A stretch of DNA of 6,637 bases from Smithellaceae bacterium (GTDB lineage: Bacteria; Desulfobacterota; Syntrophia; Syntrophales; Smithellaceae). Under the pieces are notes generated by a model. It had not been told where the DNA came from. It saw only the letters and a list, made by a program, of their open reading frames with translations, and made no database searches. The translations under genes were made by a program, and so were the position numbers. Shown here one piece after another: positions 1 through 5,761 of the stretch. Position 1 is the first letter of the stretch; the number at the start of each line of letters is the position of its first letter. The DNA lies in the NCBI GenBank assembly GCA_028704195.1, contig JAQVLL010000115.1, forward strand, positions 1 through 6,637, given 5' to 3'.

Positions 1-1
1 C

Positions 2-43
2 AATGAGCTTTATCGGGATCGGGCAAAAGGGCAAACCCCATGA
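2..43 (+). CDS. C-terminal tail of an upstream gene (partial)
   Basis: A reading frame is open from the left edge and reads NELYRDRAKGQTP before a TGA at 41-43. That TGA overlaps the ATG of the acyltransferase in an ATGA arrangement, which is typical of translationally coupled genes in one operon. Only 13 residues are visible, so no function can be given. By context it is probably another glycan-biosynthesis gene. The alternative is that this is untranslated sequence and the overlap is chance. Confidence 0.4.
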   Translation, partial: NELYRDRAKGQTP

Positions 44-1077
44 CTTTCAAAGATAAAATCAGAGCTTTCCTGTACGTGGACGACGCGCTGGCAGGCGGCA
101 GGAATCATCATATCGATGCGCTCAAGGGTATGGGGATAATCATGGTGATTTTTTGCCACACGGTTTCGTTCAATGACCCCGCCCATTTCAATGTTTACCT
201 GCCCTTTCGTGTTCTTGATTCGTTTATCATGCAGCTGTTCTTCTTTTTGAGCGGCCTTGTCCTGTTTTCGCAGGTAAAGAAATATACCCTGCCGGCTTAT
301 CTGAAAAAGAACGCCATCCGATTGCTGGTGCCTCTTTTGGTCTGGTCGTGCATCGGCTACGTGCTCAATCAAACCTATCAACAGGTGAACTTTCCCAGGT
401 TCCTGCTGAATCTTGTGATGACACCGAATCCATGGTTCCTGTGGGTCCTTTTTTTAAACAGCATGATTCTCTTCTCCGTGCTCAAACTGGTTCAGGTCCC
501 GGGATGGACCCGCTGGGAAAATTATTTTGTCATCGCGTCAATTTTACTGGTGCGAGCGGCCCTTTCCACCAATCTGTTCCTTTTGTCTGAAGTCAGGCTC
601 TATTACCCGTATTACGCGGCAGGATTTTTTGCCTTCAAGTATTATGATGAACTGAAAGCCCGTCGTAATCTTCTGTATGCCGCGGCCGTCGTTCTCTATC
701 CGGTTCTGGCGGTTTGCTACATAGGATACGCGTTCCCGATCTTTTATCCGCACCTCCTGCAGTTTACAAATGAAAAAATTTCACGCCTGATCGTTTCCAT
801 CTATAAGTACGTCGTGGCCTTTTCGGGGATCGCTTTCTGGTCCTTTATTCTGGAGAGACTGCGGCAGACAAAGTTTTATCTTTTTCTTTCATGGACGGGA
901 ACCATTTCTCTGGAAATTTTTGTTTGCCATGATCATTTTATCACCAGGCTCGGAAACAGCGGATTACTTTATGCTGCCAGCACATTGATCGCGTTTGCCG
1001 GGAGCATTGTGCTGACCGTGCTGATCATCAAGCGTTTTAGAATTACCCGGCTGCTTTTGGCGGGTCAGAATCGATAA
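40..1077 (+). CDS. Acyltransferase-3 family membrane protein (probable sugar O-acyltransferase)
   Basis: This 345-residue integral membrane protein has about ten hydrophobic segments and the usual family length. Family hallmarks visible are HIDALKGMGIIMVIFCH at residues 24-40, the first membrane segment ending in the His (H40) thought to be catalytic in this family; FFFLSG at 67-72; RLLVP at 94-98; and TISLEIFVCH near 288-297, matching the late SLxIYxxH signature. Known members, such as OafA-like and WecH-like proteins, move acetyl or other acyl groups onto sugars of surface glycans at the inner membrane. The acyl donor and target sugar cannot be read from the sequence. The ATG at 40 overlaps the TGA of the preceding frame and has a modest AAGGG 8 nt upstream, so translational coupling is likely. 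The FkbM gene follows after 12 nt, suggesting one transcript. Confidence 0.9.
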   Translation: MTFKDKIRAFLYVDDALAGGRNHHIDALKGMGIIMVIFCHTVSFNDPAHFNVYLPFRVLDSFIMQLFFFLSGLVLFSQVKKYTLPAYLKKNAIRLLVPLLVWSCIGYVLNQTYQQVNFPRFLLNLVMTPNPWFLWVLFLNSMILFSVLKLVQVPGWTRWENYFVIASILLVRAALSTNLFLLSEVRLYYPYYAAGFFAFKYYDELKARRNLLYAAAVVLYPVLAVCYIGYAFPIFYPHLLQFTNEKISRLIVSIYKYVVAFSGIAFWSFILERLRQTKFYLFLSWTGTISLEIFVCHDHFITRLGNSGLLYAASTLIAFAGSIVLTVLIIKRFRITRLLLAGQNR

Positions 1078-1089
1078 AGAAGGAGTACT

Positions 1090-1905
1090 ATGAGCATAAA
1101 ATCATATCTCTATCAAAGCCGTCCCGAAATCGCCGTGGCCAGCGAATATTATGGTGCTTACCGGAATTTTCGCAAGGCGGGGTTCAAAAAGACCCCTTTT
1201 GGATTTATGATGGCCGGTCTTGAATCCATGCAGGACGGTTCTTATGAGTACGATGAAACACAAAAAATCATTGCCCGGCTCGGAAATGCGGATGTCTTTA
1301 TCGATGTCGGCGCGAACATGGGGTATTACACCTGCATCGCACGATCAATGGGCCTGAAAGTCCTTGCCGTTGAGCCGTTGTGGCACAATCTGCAATTCCT
1401 TTATGGAAACCTTGAGGTGAATGACTGGCCTGACGTGGAGATTTTCCCCCTGGGGCTGTCGAACAAACCGGGCCTGGCCGTTCTTTACGGTGTGGGCACA
1501 GCTGCGTCTTTCATCAAGGATTGGGCCGGCATATCCACAAAAAAACGCATGGTTCCATTGAGTACACTGGATATTATCGCGGCAAACCGTTTTTCCGGTT
1601 TGAGGGTTGTCATTAAAATTGATGTTGAAGGCGTGGAATACAGTGTCCTGCAGGGTGCGGAAATGCTGCTGTCGTGTCTGCCTGCGCCGGTGTGGATGAT
1701 GGAAACAGGTCTTACCGGTAATTTTCCCGGCGGCGTCAATGAGAATTTTATCAAAGTGTTCGAATTGTTTTGGTCAAAGGGATACTCGGTCTATGACATG
1801 ATGCCGGGGGGGGAAGATCTGGTTACGGAGGTTCAGGTACGCGAGTGGGTAAAAAACTCCGATACGGAAGGCAAGGTCAATTTTCTGTTTCGGAAAAACG
1901 GTTAA
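1090..1905 (+). CDS. FkbM-family SAM-dependent methyltransferase
   Basis: This 271-residue soluble protein carries the FkbM methyltransferase signatures. They are VFIDVGANMGYYT at residues 69-81 (SAM-binding motif I), AVEP at 93-96 (the acidic end of strand beta 2), NLEVND near 107-112, and IKIDVEGVEYSVLQGAE at 175-191, the strongest family hallmark. FkbM proteins are O-methyltransferases and are very common in polysaccharide clusters, where they methylate sugar hydroxyls; the acceptor here is unknown. The start is well supported by AAGGAG at 1080-1085, just before the ATG and 12 nt after the acyltransferase stop, so the two are probably co-transcribed. A run of eight G residues at 1806-1813 (codons 239-242) is an unstable-looking homopolymer. 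Losing one G would put a TAA at 1850-1852 and replace the C-terminal 30 residues. Confidence 0.92.
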   Translation: MSIKSYLYQSRPEIAVASEYYGAYRNFRKAGFKKTPFGFMMAGLESMQDGSYEYDETQKIIARLGNADVFIDVGANMGYYTCIARSMGLKVLAVEPLWHNLQFLYGNLEVNDWPDVEIFPLGLSNKPGLAVLYGVGTAASFIKDWAGISTKKRMVPLSTLDIIAANRFSGLRVVIKIDVEGVEYSVLQGAEMLLSCLPAPVWMMETGLTGNFPGGVNENFIKVFELFWSKGYSVYDMMPGGEDLVTEVQVREWVKNSDTEGKVNFLFRKNG

Positions 1906-1936
1906 AATTCCATGAAGGGTTTCTTACGGCTGATTT

Positions 1937-2578
1937 TCATTTATGCTTTAAAAGGTCAGAAACCTGATGATAAACTCTTTTGGTTTCTCTTTTGAGCTTG
2001 CCTGTAAAATTTTGGGGTGATTCAGGTTCCGTCCACCTGTGCCGCCATTCAATTCCCGCTGCTTCAAAATCCTCAAAATGAATGTCTGTCCCTTTGCAGC
2101 CGATGCCGACAACCGTGTGCGGAAAATTTTCTTCGCCTGCATAGTTTACGTAGACATTCGGAAAGGGTTTCAATATGGACCGGAACGCTTCGGGCGTAAA
2201 TCTCCAGTAATCGCAGGGGAAATCATGTATGGGATAGTTCATGACTGAGCTGATGATCACCATTCCGTTTGGTTTCAATATCCGATGAATTTCTTCTATG
2301 GCCCTGTAGGGCTGTTCCACGTGTTCAAGGGTGTCCAGGCAAAGAACTGTGCCTGCCGTATTTTCTTCGAGTGCGATATCATGCAGATTTAATATGAGAT
2401 CGACGCCGGGTCCCTCCCGCATGTCGCAACCGACATAATCTTTGCCCGGAAAGCAATGACGCAGATTGGCCGATTCAACCTGTCCCGGAACAAGATAGGA
2501 CCCGAATTCGTAAACGGGTTCCGGCAGGTTAAAGATTTTCGCTGCAGTGATGACAAAGTCTTTAACGGAATCACGCAT
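1937..2578 (-). CDS. Class I SAM-dependent methyltransferase (Methyltransf_11 type)
   Basis: This 213-residue Rossmann-fold methyltransferase has a degenerate motif I, VYEFGSYLVPGQ, at residues 22-33. It also has YVGCDMREGPGVD at 48-60 (acidic end of beta 2), TVLCLDTLEHVEQP at 77-90 (the post-I/II region typical of Methyltransf_11), and HRILKPNGMVIIS at 98-110 (motif III). HDFPCDYWRFTPEAF at 118-132 is a signature often seen in methyltransferases of surface-glycan clusters. The substrate is unknown; a sugar or glycan chain end is inferred from context. The gene is inverted relative to its neighbours, converges on FkbM with a 31-bp gap, and has its own promoter-like sequence upstream. The ATG at 2578 lacks a well-placed Shine-Dalgarno: the nearest GAGGA lies about 13 nt upstream. 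The start is therefore chosen on protein grounds and initiation may be weak. Confidence 0.88.
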   Translation of the reverse strand: MRDSVKDFVITAAKIFNLPEPVYEFGSYLVPGQVESANLRHCFPGKDYVGCDMREGPGVDLILNLHDIALEENTAGTVLCLDTLEHVEQPYRAIEEIHRILKPNGMVIISSVMNYPIHDFPCDYWRFTPEAFRSILKPFPNVYVNYAGEENFPHTVVGIGCKGTDIHFEDFEAAGIEWRHRWTEPESPQNFTGKLKRETKRVYHQVSDLLKHK

Positions 2579-2614
2579 TTCTTATGTAGAATCCTCATTT
2601 TGTGATGATATGGA

Positions 2615-2643
2615 ATCCTATAGCGAACGTCTTTGCCTGTCAA
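2615..2643 (-). promoter_or_regulatory. Sigma70-like promoter of the minus-strand methyltransferase
   Basis: On the minus strand a perfect TTGACA (2643 to 2638) is followed by a 17-nt spacer and TAGGAT (2620 to 2615), which matches four of six -10 positions. Transcription would begin near 2608, giving a leader of about 30 nt before the ATG at 2578. This is a by-eye consensus match in an AT-rich region, not measured activity. Its position directly upstream of an isolated, inverted gene supports it. Confidence 0.55.
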
Positions 2644-2658
2644 TTCTTTTTAAGAATT
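2642..2658. repeat. 7-bp perfect inverted repeat in the divergent promoter region (candidate operator)
   Basis: AATTCTT and AAGAATT flank a 3-nt TTT centre, making a perfect dyad of 17 bp. Its left end overlaps the last two bases of the minus-strand -35 box (2638-2643). A protein bound there could block the minus-strand promoter, so it is a candidate operator. No regulator gene is present in the window, and an AT-rich spacer can produce such a dyad by chance. Confidence 0.35.
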
Positions 2659-2723
2659 ATTCTCAAATGATTTGCTTATTGCGTATCTTTGTGATTTTCA
2701 TATATAAAGATACATTAGTAAGA

Positions 2724-2752
2724 TTGACTCTATCAATAAACCTCAATATAAT
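2724..2752 (+). promoter_or_regulatory. Near-consensus sigma70 promoter before the glycosyltransferase
   Basis: TTGACT at 2724-2729 and TATAAT at 2747-2752 are separated by exactly 17 nt, matching 11 of 12 consensus positions. Transcription would be expected to start near 2758-2760. That is downstream of the ATG at 2755 but upstream of the ATGs at 2767 and 2770, so this promoter argues for a later translation start and a very short leader. It would drive the glycosyltransferase and the methyltransferase after it. Activity is inferred from sequence only. Confidence 0.6.
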
Positions 2753-2756
2753 TCAT

Positions 2757-2761
2757 GAGGA
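2757..2761 (+). promoter_or_regulatory. Ribosome binding site deciding the glycosyltransferase start
   Basis: GAGGA lies 5 nt before the ATG at 2767 and 8 nt before the ATG at 2770. The upstream ATG at 2755 has no purine-rich sequence ahead of it and overlaps this site, so one of the downstream ATGs is preferred. If transcription starts at the predicted promoter (near 2758-2760), part of this site would be missing from the message, so the exact mechanism is open. Confidence 0.55.
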
Positions 2762-2766
2762 ACGTG

Positions 2767-3696
2767 ATGATGATACCAGATATTTCCTATCTTATTCTGA
2801 ATTATAATCCCGAAGGCGAACCTCGGGCCGCTGAAATTCTGGAAAAGACGATTGACGCTTTTTACGAAAGAAAAAGCAAAAATCTTTCCAGTGAGGTATT
2901 TTTACTGGACCAGGGATCTGTTTCGAGCCATCGTGCCTGGCTTTTGGAAAAACAGTCCCGCTACCAGTTTTCGATGATTCTGCTGGATCACAACATTGGC
3001 ATCAGCGGGGCAATCAACAGGATGGCCAGAACATGCAAGTCGCCGGTTCTTGGTTTGATCACATCGGATGTCATCATCACATCGGGAATAGATGAAGACC
3101 TCTATGGCAAAGTGCAGATCGAAGAGGTCTACCAGGCTACCCCTTTTACCGACAAAAGCGACCTGGAATATCAATGCTGGCAGCCGGACCAACCTTTTGG
3201 AGCGGACCATGTCCGCCTGGAAAATCTTCAGAAACAGAAATCATCCCTGCTGGACAGCCTTTTGGCCAGGCCCCAAAAGTCCTATCTGAGAGTGGTTGCC
3301 TCAGAGCTCAACGTGATGTTCTGGCGGCGCGAAATTTTCGAAAAAATCGGTTATTTCGATGAGAGATGGAAGGCCTGCTATGAAAACAACGATTTTTCAC
3401 TGCGCTGCTTTATGGCAGGCGGATGTACGGCCGTCAGCATGGATTCTTTTGTGTGGCATTATCATAAAGTGACGGAAAAAAGTAAGGCGCGCGAAAAAAG
3501 TTTTGAAGGCTATAATAACGGCTGCTGGTCAAAGCATGTCCGTCAACTCTGGGATGAAAAATGGCCCCGGCTGGATTCCTGTATAAAAATTTATGATCCG
3601 TTAAAAAACAAAACCATAGCGGATTACCCCAAATTGCTGGAACAGTTTGCTCATAATATCCATTTGTCGTATGAACAGACCAAGGCGTATGATTAG
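2767..3696 (+). CDS. Glycosyltransferase family 2 (GT-A fold)
   Basis: This protein has 309 residues from the ATG at 2767; an in-frame ATG at 2755 would add four. GT2 features, numbered from 2767, are ISYLILNYNPEG near 6-17 (first beta strand); DHNIGISGAINRMA at 74-87, the NxGxxxAxN-like nucleotide-sugar region; and LITSDV at 97-102, where the DXD-type metal site is expected. NVMFWRREIFEKIGYFDE at 182-199 and ENNDFSLR at 206-213 form the acceptor-side ExD-like catalytic region seen in rhamnosyltransferase-like GT2 enzymes. It should transfer a sugar from a nucleotide donor to a growing lipid-linked glycan on the cytoplasmic face. Donor and linkage are unknown. No membrane segment is evident, so it is likely soluble or peripheral. 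It starts behind a strong promoter-like sequence and is followed after 14 nt by a methyltransferase, probably on the same transcript. The start is less certain than the family. Confidence 0.87.
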   Translation: MMIPDISYLILNYNPEGEPRAAEILEKTIDAFYERKSKNLSSEVFLLDQGSVSSHRAWLLEKQSRYQFSMILLDHNIGISGAINRMARTCKSPVLGLITSDVIITSGIDEDLYGKVQIEEVYQATPFTDKSDLEYQCWQPDQPFGADHVRLENLQKQKSSLLDSLLARPQKSYLRVVASELNVMFWRREIFEKIGYFDERWKACYENNDFSLRCFMAGGCTAVSMDSFVWHYHKVTEKSKAREKSFEGYNNGCWSKHVRQLWDEKWPRLDSCIKIYDPLKNKTIADYPKLLEQFAHNIHLSYEQTKAYD

Positions 3697-3710
3697 GAGA
3701 AGGTAAATTC

Positions 3711-4370
3711 ATGGGTTTGAAAGAAAAAATAAGCGGCAAGTCGCTCAAAAAGTACCTGGGAGATATACAGAAACGGGCGACAGTCAAAAAGACGGACATC
3801 AGTGATCACCTGGCGATGCTTTTTACCGAAAGCCTCAATATCGAATCGAAATTGATTGTTGAGCTGGGAGTGGGAGATGGGGAATCAACGTTTGTCCTGG
3901 AGCGGGTTGCCAACCTGTGGGGCGCAAAATTGGTTAGCGTGGATATCGATGACCGGGCAGAGGTTTCGTCGTTTAAAGACAGGATCTTTGTTCAATCGGA
4001 TGACATATCTTTTGCGGCAGAATTTCCCGATTGGTGCCGCAGGCGGGGATTCGAACCCGTGATAGACATTTTGTTTATTGATACAAGCCATCTTTATGAT
4101 CACACCGTGGCGGAAATCAGATCCTGGTTCCCTTACCTGGCTTCGCGCTGCAAGGTGTTTTTTCATGACACAAACATGAGCGAGGTATTTGCCCGCAAAG
4201 ACGGCAGCACCGGCAAGGGATGGGACAATCAGCGCGGCGTCATCCGGGCGATTGAAGAACACCTGGATACAAATTTTAATGAAAAGGTGGATTTTGCGCT
4301 GGCGCATCGGGGATGGTTTATCCGGCATTACACGATCTGCAATGGCTTCATGATTATGGAAAGAGGTTAA
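3711..4370 (+). CDS. Class I SAM-dependent methyltransferase (Methyltransf_24 / CmcI-like)
   Basis: This 219-residue protein has motif I LIVELGVGDGEST at residues 48-60, an acidic beta-2 end in LVSVDIDD at 74-81, IDILFIDTSHLYDH at 118-131, and VFFHDTN at 149-155. The DxSHxxxH pattern followed by HDT resembles the metal-linked region of Methyltransf_24 and CmcI-type proteins, some of which O-methylate rhamnose in glycolipids. Here the function is inferred as O-methylation of a sugar; the substrate is not known. An AGGAGAAGG run at 3695-3703 overlaps the TAG of the glycosyltransferase and sits well for the ATG at 3711, so the two genes look co-expressed. The TAA lies in a TTAA shared with the stop codon of the opposing ligase gene, giving a 4-bp convergent overlap. 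The bases 4032-4059 resemble a tRNA 3' end on the minus strand, but the reading frame across them is intact. Confidence 0.85.
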   Translation: MGLKEKISGKSLKKYLGDIQKRATVKKTDISDHLAMLFTESLNIESKLIVELGVGDGESTFVLERVANLWGAKLVSVDIDDRAEVSSFKDRIFVQSDDISFAAEFPDWCRRRGFEPVIDILFIDTSHLYDHTVAEIRSWFPYLASRCKVFFHDTNMSEVFARKDGSTGKGWDNQRGVIRAIEEHLDTNFNEKVDFALAHRGWFIRHYTICNGFMIMERG

Positions 4371-5632
4371 GTATGACTTCGGCACTGTCGCGCCAGATTC
4401 CACAGAATACCGATCATGGCCAGATTAATATAAAGAATGATTCCCTGCGCCCCGTACAGTGCGTCGGCAAAAAAGTTTATAATCATTATGGACGCGAGGC
4501 AGGCAAACAGGCATATTGACCAGGAACGGAAGAACTCATCACTTCGCCGCCTGAAGAAGATGTCCCACAGCATCCACAAGGCCGTCAATACAACCAAACA
4601 AAACAGGGTCAGGCCCACCAGACCGGTGCGTATAGCCACGTCAAGAAACGTGTTGTGTGTGGAGTTGATAATGCCTTCCTTTTGCTGGTACTTTTCCGGG
4701 AGGGACGCATTGTATTTTTCCAGGTCGATCAGCTTCGGGTTTCTGTAAATTTCACCGCCGTAGCCTACACCTGCAATCGGGTTGTCTTTGATTACTTCCC
4801 AGGACAAACGAAACATCTTGGAGCGGATGTCCTGGGTAAACCCTGTACTGATTCTGTCGATGTAACCGGGAGTGAAGGCAATCATGATACCGGCAACAGC
4901 AATCAGAATGATGGTTTTTTTCCGGTGCAGGCACATAATCAGCAACGCGACGCAAAGGCTGATGACGACCCCGCGCGACTGGTTGAGCACCGTGGTCATG
5001 GTCAGAACCAGAAAGCAGAAAAAATAGACGGCCTGGCGCAGCATGGACCCCGGCCGATAAACCCCACGCAGGCTGAGTATGGCCGCGAAGATGGTGGTAA
5101 AGCACATAAATCCGGTGTACATTTTTGCAAATGTCTGACCGAATCTGGTACTGAAAGAGTTTCCTTCAATACCGTAGAAGACGATAAGGCCGCCAACGGA
5201 AAAGAGCATTGCGGAGGCGATGATGAGGTCGGAAAGGAATTCCAGCCGGTTGCGCGAGTTGTAAAAATTGACGAATAAATAAAAAATGACCAGGTATTCC
5301 AGCAGATATCCGCGGAGATCATGGAGTGTGTTGGAAAAGTCAAGTGTCGTAAAAAGCCCCAGAACCGTCCAGAGAAAAAACAATCCCAACCCTATGCTCA
5401 GGGGAGAACGCAGGGTGAAAGTCGTTTTTCTAAAAAGGAGGAGAGTGATCAGCGCAACGCACGAAAGATAGTAACAAAGTTCGCTGACGCTGTCCAGGGG
5501 CAGGGGATTAATAAAAATGTAAATTCCCATCAAGGCGGGGATCAGGGCATTCAAGGCAAAAAATAATTTATCTTTTCCCTGCGCGTCAGGCGGCAGGTGA
5601 AGATCAAAATAATCTTTTATCCCAGCAAGCAT
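4367..5632 (-). CDS. O-antigen ligase/polymerase family membrane protein (Wzy_C type), copy 1
   Basis: This protein has 421 residues from the ATG at 5632 and about ten to twelve hydrophobic segments. Visible hallmarks of the Wzy_C family are LNQSRG, with the conserved Arg near residue 220, and a large hydrophilic, presumably periplasmic, loop at about 268-335. The loop contains the PIAGVGYGG turn and ends in STHNTFLD, with the conserved His near 326. Members such as WaaL join O-antigen to lipid A-core, while related Wzy proteins polymerise repeat units; sequence alone does not decide between them. The frame is open to a TTG at 5695, but only the ATG at 5632 has a Shine-Dalgarno (AAGGTGA at 5637-5643), so I start it there. 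It is a tandem paralogue of the gene at 5762-6637, about 70% identical by hand alignment. It converges on the plus-strand methyltransferase with a 4-bp overlap. Confidence 0.88.
   Translation of the reverse strand: MLAGIKDYFDLHLPPDAQGKDKLFFALNALIPALMGIYIFINPLPLDSVSELCYYLSCVALITLLLFRKTTFTLRSPLSIGLGLFFLWTVLGLFTTLDFSNTLHDLRGYLLEYLVIFYLFVNFYNSRNRLEFLSDLIIASAMLFSVGGLIVFYGIEGNSFSTRFGQTFAKMYTGFMCFTTIFAAILSLRGVYRPGSMLRQAVYFFCFLVLTMTTVLNQSRGVVISLCVALLIMCLHRKKTIILIAVAGIMIAFTPGYIDRISTGFTQDIRSKMFRLSWEVIKDNPIAGVGYGGEIYRNPKLIDLEKYNASLPEKYQQKEGIINSTHNTFLDVAIRTGLVGLTLFCLVVLTALWMLWDIFFRRRSDEFFRSWSICLFACLASIMIINFFADALYGAQGIILYINLAMIGILWNLARQCRSHT
4404..4525. repeat. Blocks repeated from ligase copy 2 (3' coding end)
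   Basis: Bases 4404-4426 are identical to 5814-5836 (23 bp), and 4500-4525 are identical to 5910-5935 (26 bp), both at a 1410-bp offset and in the same orientation. Between them identity is lower. They are the best-preserved parts of the tandem gene duplication near its 3' end. Confidence 0.8.
5097..5124. repeat. 28-bp identical block shared with ligase copy 2 (6534-6561)
   Basis: These 28 bases recur exactly at 6534-6561 and encode the MYTGFMCFT region in both paralogues. The offset is 1437 bp, larger than at the 3' end because copy 2 carries small in-frame insertions. Confidence 0.8.
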
Positions 5633-5761
5633 TCGTTCACCTTTTTTGTCATGGATCAGGAAAAATTTAGTAGCAGTTCTAATGCTTAAGATCAAGCGAA
5701 AAAAGGGCGACTGTATACCCCTTCAGACAACCGATTCCATTGACACAGAATCATTCGACGA
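5633..5761. other. Spacer between the two ligase paralogues
   Basis: This 129-bp spacer holds the Shine-Dalgarno of copy 1 (AAGGTGA, minus strand, 5643 to 5637). It also holds only weak candidates for other signals. On the minus strand TTGATC (5695 to 5690) is 17 nt from TACTAA (5672 to 5667), about 7 of 12 consensus matches. A 5-bp stem AAGGG/CCCTT (5703-5723), followed by T residues on the minus strand, is only faintly terminator-like. The spacing leaves open whether the paralogues form one transcript or two. Confidence 0.4.
5637..5643 (-). promoter_or_regulatory. Ribosome binding site of ligase copy 1
   Basis: AAGGTGA on the minus strand lies 4 nt before the ATG at 5632, with its AGG core 7 nt from it. 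It fixes the start of copy 1 at 5632 rather than at the upstream TTG (5695), which has no such site. Confidence 0.65.

Noticed and set aside
2589..2619. Direct repeat GAATCCT at 2589-2595 and 2613-2619
   Set aside because: It is seven bases in two copies only. The second overlaps the minus-strand -10 region, and chance is a sufficient explanation.
2547..2807. 86-codon plus-strand frame spanning the divergent spacer
   Set aside because: It overlaps the start of the inverted methyltransferase, both promoters and the start of the glycosyltransferase. The translation has no family-like pattern.
3885..4403. 172-codon open frame on the minus strand
   Set aside because: It lies antisense to the Methyltransf_24-like gene, shows no domain-like pattern, and the plus strand encodes clear SAM-binding motifs. 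It is a shadow of the real gene.
4655..5278. 207-codon open frame on the plus strand
   Set aside because: It lies antisense to ligase copy 1, is rich in low-complexity polar residues, and matches the antisense pattern of copy 2 only because the paralogues are similar.
5699..5723. Possible terminator on the minus strand after ligase copy 2
   Set aside because: The stem is only 5 bp (AAGGG/CCCTT) with an 11-nt loop and a short T run, too weak to call.
5696..5761. TTG at 5695 as the start of ligase copy 1
   Set aside because: It has no ribosome binding site, while the ATG at 5632 has AAGGTGA at good spacing. The extra 21 residues show no family resemblance.
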